64,000 bases of DNA from positions 22,456-86,455 of the forward strand of contig CAZFEN010000003.1 in NCBI GenBank assembly GCA_964517765.1, given 5' to 3'. Of this stretch, positions 62,140-64,000 are shown one piece after another. The notes under the pieces were generated by a model. It searched no databases and was not told where the DNA came from. It saw only the letters and a program-made list of their open reading frames with translations. The DNA is from Hydromicrobium sp964517765 (lineage in GTDB: Bacteria; Actinomycetota; Humimicrobiia; Humimicrobiales; Humimicrobiaceae). A program made the translations under genes and the position numbers. The first letter of the stretch is position 1; the number at the start of each line of letters is the position of its first letter.

Positions 62140-62862
62140 ATGAATGATCGTGATAATAATAGCGGTATTGCAATTCTCATTCCGGCCTACAATGAAGAGA
62201 AGTACATTGGAGCGGTAATCAAAGGCTGTCTTGGATATAATCTTGATATAATTGTCGTCGATGATGGTTCAGTTGACAATACCATTAAAATTATAGAATC
62301 AATCAAAGCACCGGAAAATCTTAAAATAATACCGATTAAACATATTGTAAACAAAGGAAAAGGACAGTCTCTTAAAACAGGTTTCAGTCATATTATCAAG
62401 AATAATTATTCCGGGGTTATAACTATCGATGCTGACGGGCAGCACGATACCCGTGAAATCGAAAACTTCTTAAAAGTCATAGAAAAAGAAAAACCGGATT
62501 TGATAATAGGAAACAGGCTAGACAATACCAAAAATATGCCCTTTGTAAGATTGGCCACAAATGTCTTTACTTCCTGGATCATCTCCAATATTGCAGGGAG
62601 GAGAATCAACGATGTACAGTCCGGATTTAGATATATAAGCGCGAGAGTTCTAAAAAACATCAAGCTGGAAACCAGAAACTTCGATACCGAACCGGAAATA
62701 GTCATTAAAGCAAGCTGGCTCGGATATAATATAAAAAATATACCTATCTCAACTATATATCATAAAGATTTCGTCAGTTATGTAAATCCAATTACCGATA
62801 CCATTAAATTCTTTAAACTGGTATTTAACAGTCTTAAATGGAAGAGAAAGTTTAAGAAGTAA
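62140..62862 (+). CDS. Family 2 glycosyltransferase (dolichol-phosphate-mannose-synthase-like)
   Basis: Transfers a sugar from a nucleotide donor, often to undecaprenyl phosphate. The 240 residues contain the GT-A entry ILIPAYNEEKYIGAVIKG, VVDDGSVDNT, NKGKGQSLKTGF and the DXD-like ITIDADGQHD. The VQSGFRYIS segment near 165 is typical of DPM1-type enzymes. No C-terminal membrane segment is seen, so it is peripheral. The upstream sequence lacks a clear ribosome site. Acceptor unknown. Confidence 0.9.
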   Translation: MNDRDNNSGIAILIPAYNEEKYIGAVIKGCLGYNLDIIVVDDGSVDNTIKIIESIKAPENLKIIPIKHIVNKGKGQSLKTGFSHIIKNNYSGVITIDADGQHDTREIENFLKVIEKEKPDLIIGNRLDNTKNMPFVRLATNVFTSWIISNIAGRRINDVQSGFRYISARVLKNIKLETRNFDTEPEIVIKASWLGYNIKNIPISTIYHKDFVSYVNPITDTIKFFKLVFNSLKWKRKFKK

Positions 62863-62876
62863 TAGCAGACTATCAT

Positions 62877-63392
62877 TTAAAAAATCTGATATAACTCATA
62901 AAAAACTGCGGAAACAAACATGACAAATATGATAATCATAGAAGTAATCGGGATAGCTTTATTCTTAAATTTATTTCTGTTTATGTATTCACCTGTGGTC
63001 AAAGCCATTACCCGGTAAAATATTTCAATAGAAAAAAGTATTATGACTTCTCCCGGAATAGAGGTTCCATGCCTTATAGTTCCTGAAAACAGAAATATCA
63101 TAGTAAAAACGCCGGTAATAAAACATACAGGAAGTGCCGCCTTCAAATAACCCAGTCCAAAATACCCTGAAGTGGATAAAAGATTTCCCAGAAAAATAGC
63201 AGCTAATATATAACCATAGGACATGCCTTCCCGGTATTCGCGTATTCCAAAAACGCTCTGCAGTATTTTGAATTTATCCGTTATGAATACGCTGACATCC
63301 TTGAAAAAATAAAAAAATATAAAGCCCAGAGCGGCTCCCGCAAGCAAAACAAGCAGGCATTTTAAAAAGATTGAAAAATACTGTTTTAACAT
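62877..63392 (-). CDS. Five-segment membrane protein, possibly SpoIIM-like
   Basis: A 171-residue integral membrane protein with hydrophobic segments at about 10-32, 60-78, 84-106, 113-130 and 145-168. The C-terminal half (LVILFSIEIFYRVMA-type, then ISAVFYELYQIF) and the overall topology vaguely resemble stage II sporulation protein M/DUF95 proteins, but I cannot confirm this. It overlaps the downstream end of the HD-GYP gene by 7 bases, so the two are probably in one operon. No function is assigned. Confidence 0.7.
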   Translation of the reverse strand: MLKQYFSIFLKCLLVLLAGAALGFIFFYFFKDVSVFITDKFKILQSVFGIREYREGMSYGYILAAIFLGNLLSTSGYFGLGYLKAALPVCFITGVFTMIFLFSGTIRHGTSIPGEVIILFSIEIFYRVMALTTGEYINRNKFKNKAIPITSMIIIFVMFVSAVFYELYQIF

Positions 63393-64000
63393 TCCGAAGG
63401 ATTTTCCTCTTTTATTATCTCTATCATTATGCCGCTTATTTTCCTATCGAAGTCCTTATCGGCACATCTTCCCAGCTCTTTTATGGCTTTTTTCTGCGTC
63501 AACGCTTTTTTATAAGGCCTATTTGAAGTCATTGCATCGTAAGCATCCGCTACTGTAAGTATTTTGGCAAAAAGGGGTATTTTATCTCCCTTTATCCCGT
63601 ACGGATATCCACTGCCATCTATTTTTTCATGATGATACAGGATTGCTTTTGCTGAATTTTTCAAAAATACGATTTCCTTTACTATTCTATATCCTACTTC
63701 CGGGTGTTTCTTCATCTCCGACCAGTCAGCATCATCATACTTCCCCGGTTTGTTGAGGATGCTTAAATCTATCTGTACTTTACCTATATCGTGCAGATTT
63801 GCAAGATTAGTCAGTATATCGACATCAAACTCATTAAGTCTCAACTTTCTGGCAATCTTTTCGGCATACTCTGCCACCCTTACTGAGTGTCCGGCAGTGT
63901 ATGGATCCTTGGCATCTATTATTTTCACGATTTGCTTGATGCTGTTTAAAAGTACTTTTCTTTCTTTAACTCTAAGCATGTAAGCATATTGAGCAATTAT
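63386..64000 (-). CDS. HD-GYP-domain protein, N-terminus outside window
   Basis: Probable cyclic di-GMP phosphodiesterase of the HD-GYP class. An ATG at 63979 is present, but the frame stays open to the window edge (a further seven codons), so an upstream sensory domain is likely cut off. From that ATG the HD motif is NLHDIGK (His63-Asp64), the GYP motif is HHEKIDGSGYP (116-126) and AKILTVADAYDAMTSNRPYK (in parts) follows. The linker IVKIIDAKDPYTAGHSVRVAEYA is typical of this class. It overlaps the downstream membrane protein gene by 7 bases. Confidence 0.88.
   Translation of the reverse strand: MIAQYAYMLRVKERKVLLNSIKQIVKIIDAKDPYTAGHSVRVAEYAEKIARKLRLNEFDVDILTNLANLHDIGKVQIDLSILNKPGKYDDADWSEMKKHPEVGYRIVKEIVFLKNSAKAILYHHEKIDGSGYPYGIKGDKIPLFAKILTVADAYDAMTSNRPYKKALTQKKAIKELGRCADKDFDRKISGIMIEIIKEENPSEC

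Noticed and set aside
1..64000. CRISPR arrays, insertion sequences and toxin-antitoxin pairs
   Set aside because: No regularly spaced repeats, transposase motifs or terminal inverted repeats were seen, and no small overlapping gene pairs of that kind.

Overview
The window is 64 kb of low-GC bacterial chromosome carrying mostly housekeeping and biosynthetic genes. I see no insertion sequence, prophage, CRISPR array or rRNA operon. About 48 protein genes, two tRNA genes, one probable small or leader RNA and several promoters, operators and terminators can be supported. The minus-strand order polA-rpsA-coaE-uvrB-uvrA-uvrC-(holin-like)-rapZ-gap-pgk is, from memory, the order of the corresponding Streptomyces and Mycobacterium genes, minus yvcK and whiA. 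Together with the four-S1-domain RpsA this suggests a deep-branching, AT-rich relative of Actinomycetota. A complete bacillithiol gene set and a K+-dependent membrane pyrophosphatase make it atypical. The affiliation is an inference.

Layout: 1-15.3 kb holds glycolysis (pgk partial, gap), RapZ, a small membrane protein, UvrABC, CoaE, RpsA and PolA. At 15.7-15.85 kb is tRNA-Leu(CAA) with its own promoter. At 15.86-22.3 kb lies hisZ-G-B-H-A-F-IE with pfkA at the 3' end. At 22.3-25.05 kb are two tightly spaced genes, a single-chain glutamate-mutase-like B12 enzyme and an opine-dehydrogenase-like oxidoreductase; this is the most novel part of the window. At 25-33.4 kb are dnaE, a PilB/GspE ATPase, larB and hppA. 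A GNAT-like gene (33.7-35 kb) is divergent from hppA.

At 35-47.5 kb a minus-strand branched-chain amino acid and serine cluster reads ilvD-ilvB-ilvN-aminotransferase-serA-leuA-leuC-leuD-cimA-yjbQ. It has a good promoter and an adjacent perfect palindrome upstream of ilvD. Isoleucine would start from citramalate; ilvC and leuB are elsewhere. At 47.9-52.9 kb are a protease lipoprotein and bshC-bshB-bshA. At 53-54.4 kb is MnmA fused to an N-terminal IscU/NifU-like domain, facing a DUF5661 gene.

At 54.8-56.1 kb a consensus promoter with an internal palindrome drives a compact structured RNA ending in a strong terminator, upstream of ilvE. tRNA-Gly(CCC) and a 50-codon gene appear to share a transcript. 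The last 7.5 kb carries an Asp23/AmaP-like protein, a lipid kinase, a LivJ-like lipoprotein, a purine nucleoside phosphorylase, DegV, 5-formyl-THF cyclo-ligase, a glycosyltransferase, a membrane protein and an HD-GYP protein cut by the window edge.

How the parts fit: LeuC/LeuD can serve both the isopropylmalate and citramalate branches, and IlvB/N, IlvD and IlvE are shared by all three branched-chain amino acids. SerA with the adjacent class V aminotransferase gives phosphoserine, hence serine and cysteine. Cysteine feeds bacillithiol, and cysteine-derived sulfur also feeds tRNA thiolation by MnmA.
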